Source: Actinomycetota bacterium (lineage in GTDB: Bacteria; Actinomycetota; Acidimicrobiia; Acidimicrobiales; Ilumatobacteraceae). From it: a stretch of 6,452 nucleotides of DNA. The number at the start of each line of letters is the position of its first letter. The stretch's first letter is position 1. The notes under the pieces were generated by a model. It made no database searches. It saw nothing but the letters and a program-made list of their open reading frames with translations, and had not been told where the DNA came from. Location of the stretch: positions 1-6,452 of the forward strand of contig RFTA01000032.1 in assembly GCA_009923685.1 (NCBI GenBank). Reading direction: 5' to 3'. Below, in pieces: positions 5,282-6,452 of the stretch. The position numbers and the translations under genes are program-made.

Positions 5282-6452
5282 CTACTTCGTGAAGCGCATT
5301 ACTCCGTCGTCGACGGGCGACTTGCGAAACATTTTTTTGTCGGCTTCATAGTTCTGTGGATTCAACCACGGCTCGACGCTGCCTTGCTTGGGCATCTTGT
5401 GCATAGTTCTCTTCATATAACCCGATGAAAAGTCTTCTAGCCACTTGCGCGGCTGCATCATTTCGTCCTCTTGACGCAAAGTTGGTGTGCAGACCGATGT
5501 CTTTGTCTTGCGCATGTGATTTAACAGTCGACAGACGTATTCGCAAGTCAAGTCGGCGCGAAGCGTCCACGATGCATTGATGTATCCAAATGACGACACG
5601 AGATTTGGTACACCCGAATAGGCACAGCCTTTGTATGTCCACGTTTTCGCGAAATCGACCGGTTCCGAATCGATAACAAAGTCCATTTCGCCAAGCGTCA
5701 CTAGTTCGATACCCGTCGCAGTGACAATGATGTCAGCATCTAGATGCTCACCCGAAACAAGTTCGATGCCCGTCGAACTGAAAGTCTTGATCTTGTCGGT
5801 CACCACTTCGGCTTTGCCAGACTTAATGGCAACAAATAAATCGCTGTCTGGAACCAAACAAATTCGCTGATCCCAAGGGTTATAGACCGGAGTGAAATGT
5901 TTTTCGACGTCGTAATCGGGCCCAAGTTCTGCGCGAACGGCATCGATCATCACTTGTTTGACCTCAGCCGGAAACGCTCGGCAAAGAGAATACAACTCTT
6001 GTTGTCTTGTTGTGTTCTCGATTCTCGTCAGCGCATAAGCGATTCGTTTCGGATACAACCGTCGCATTCGTTTAGCGAATGGATCAACCGACGGTCGCGA
6101 AATCACATATGTCGGCGAGCGCTGCAGCATGGTGATCTTGGCGACATCTTTGGCCATCGCCGGCACGATTGTCATCGCTGTTGCGCCAGAACCGACAACT
6201 ACAACACGTTTGTTGCGATAGTCAAGATCGTGCGGCCAAAACTGCGGGTGCACGACCTTGCCTTTGAAATTTTCAATACCCGGAAACTCAGGCGTAAAAC
6301 CCTGCTTATAGCTGTAATAGCCAGAACACATAAATAGAAAATTGCACGAAAATGTATTTACAGTGTTTGAAACTTTGTCAAGCACCGAAAGTGTCCATGA
6401 TTTGCTCAGCGACGACCACTCTGCCTTTGTGACGTGCTGGTTGTATCGAATC
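5282..6452 (-). CDS. EthA-like flavin-containing (Baeyer-Villiger type) monooxygenase, N-terminus missing at window edge
   Basis: The frame is open to the right edge of the window, so 389 C-terminal residues are visible and roughly 95-100 N-terminal ones (with the FAD-binding GxGxxG) lie outside; the total would be close to the 489 residues of M. tuberculosis EthA. The GTG at 6383-6385 is internal, since homology (IRYNQHV, EWSS) continues upstream. In the visible part: LFMCSGYY at 39-46, the Baeyer-Villiger fingerprint FxGxxxHxxxWP as FKGKVVHPQFWP at 62-73, the NADPH-binding VVVVGSGATA at 83-92, then MLQRSPTYV, YNPWDQRICLVPDSDLF, IIVTATGIEL and GYINASWTLRADL, all strongly EthA-like. Such enzymes insert oxygen into ketones or oxidise sulfur and nitrogen groups using NADPH and O2. 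The natural substrate cannot be told. The C-terminus is complete. No link to the neighbouring housekeeping genes is evident. Confidence 0.9.
   Translation of the reverse strand, partial: IRYNQHVTKAEWSSLSKSWTLSVLDKVSNTVNTFSCNFLFMCSGYYSYKQGFTPEFPGIENFKGKVVHPQFWPHDLDYRNKRVVVVGSGATAMTIVPAMAKDVAKITMLQRSPTYVISRPSVDPFAKRMRRLYPKRIAYALTRIENTTRQQELYSLCRAFPAEVKQVMIDAVRAELGPDYDVEKHFTPVYNPWDQRICLVPDSDLFVAIKSGKAEVVTDKIKTFSSTGIELVSGEHLDADIIVTATGIELVTLGEMDFVIDSEPVDFAKTWTYKGCAYSGVPNLVSSFGYINASWTLRADLTCEYVCRLLNHMRKTKTSVCTPTLRQEDEMMQPRKWLEDFSSGYMKRTMHKMPKQGSVEPWLNPQNYEADKKMFRKSPVDDGVMRFTK

Noticed and set aside
6383..6385. GTG as the start of the monooxygenase.
   Set aside because: The frame continues without a stop to the window edge, and the upstream residues match EthA-type sequence, so the gene is cut by the window.

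Overview
The window looks like a chromosomal housekeeping segment of an actinobacterium. The main evidence is the minus-strand gene order TPR protein - HAD phosphatase - tlyA - nadK - recN, which from memory matches Mycobacterium tuberculosis Rv1691 - Rv1692 - tlyA (Rv1694) - ppnK (Rv1695) - recN (Rv1696). Base composition is intermediate (roughly 50% GC by eye), lower than in mycobacteria or streptomycetes. Together with the protein flavour this suggests an uncultured aquatic lineage such as Acidimicrobiia; that placement is inference only.

Layout, left to right: the first codons of recN (1-97, minus, cut by the window edge); nadK (97-966, minus); tlyA (986-1750, minus); a NagD-type HAD phosphatase (1747-2577, minus); a 41-base divergent intergenic region; a DUF1015 protein on the plus strand (2619-3785); a 31-base convergent gap; a TPR-type protein with a very long Arg/Asp/Pro-rich repetitive N-terminal extension (3817-5229, minus); a 52-base gap; and an EthA-like flavin monooxygenase of the Baeyer-Villiger type (5282-6452, minus, N-terminus outside the window). 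No stretch over 300 bases lacks a gene, and I saw no tRNA, rRNA, CRISPR array or mobile element.

How the genes fit together: the HAD phosphatase, tlyA, nadK and recN form a tightly packed operon with a 4-base overlap, a 19-base gap and a 1-base overlap. Its start codons are ATG, TTG, ATG and GTG, with Shine-Dalgarno sequences buried in the preceding gene for tlyA and recN. The operon seems to start from a short promoter region shared with the divergent DUF1015 gene. Neither of those two genes has a Shine-Dalgarno sequence, so both may make leaderless or short-leader mRNAs. The DUF1015 gene sits in opposite orientation inside the otherwise conserved cluster and separates the TPR gene from its usual partners. 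The functions are mixed: phosphate ester hydrolysis, rRNA 2'-O-methylation, NADP synthesis, recombinational repair and flavin oxygenation.

The most unusual element is the first ~254 residues of the TPR protein. About one third of them are arginine, and they are built from tandem repeats, including a 75-base unit duplicated with only two differences and an 18-base unit repeated three times. I found no clearly new defence or mobile system here; the repeat-rich protein and the inverted DUF1015 gene are the best leads.
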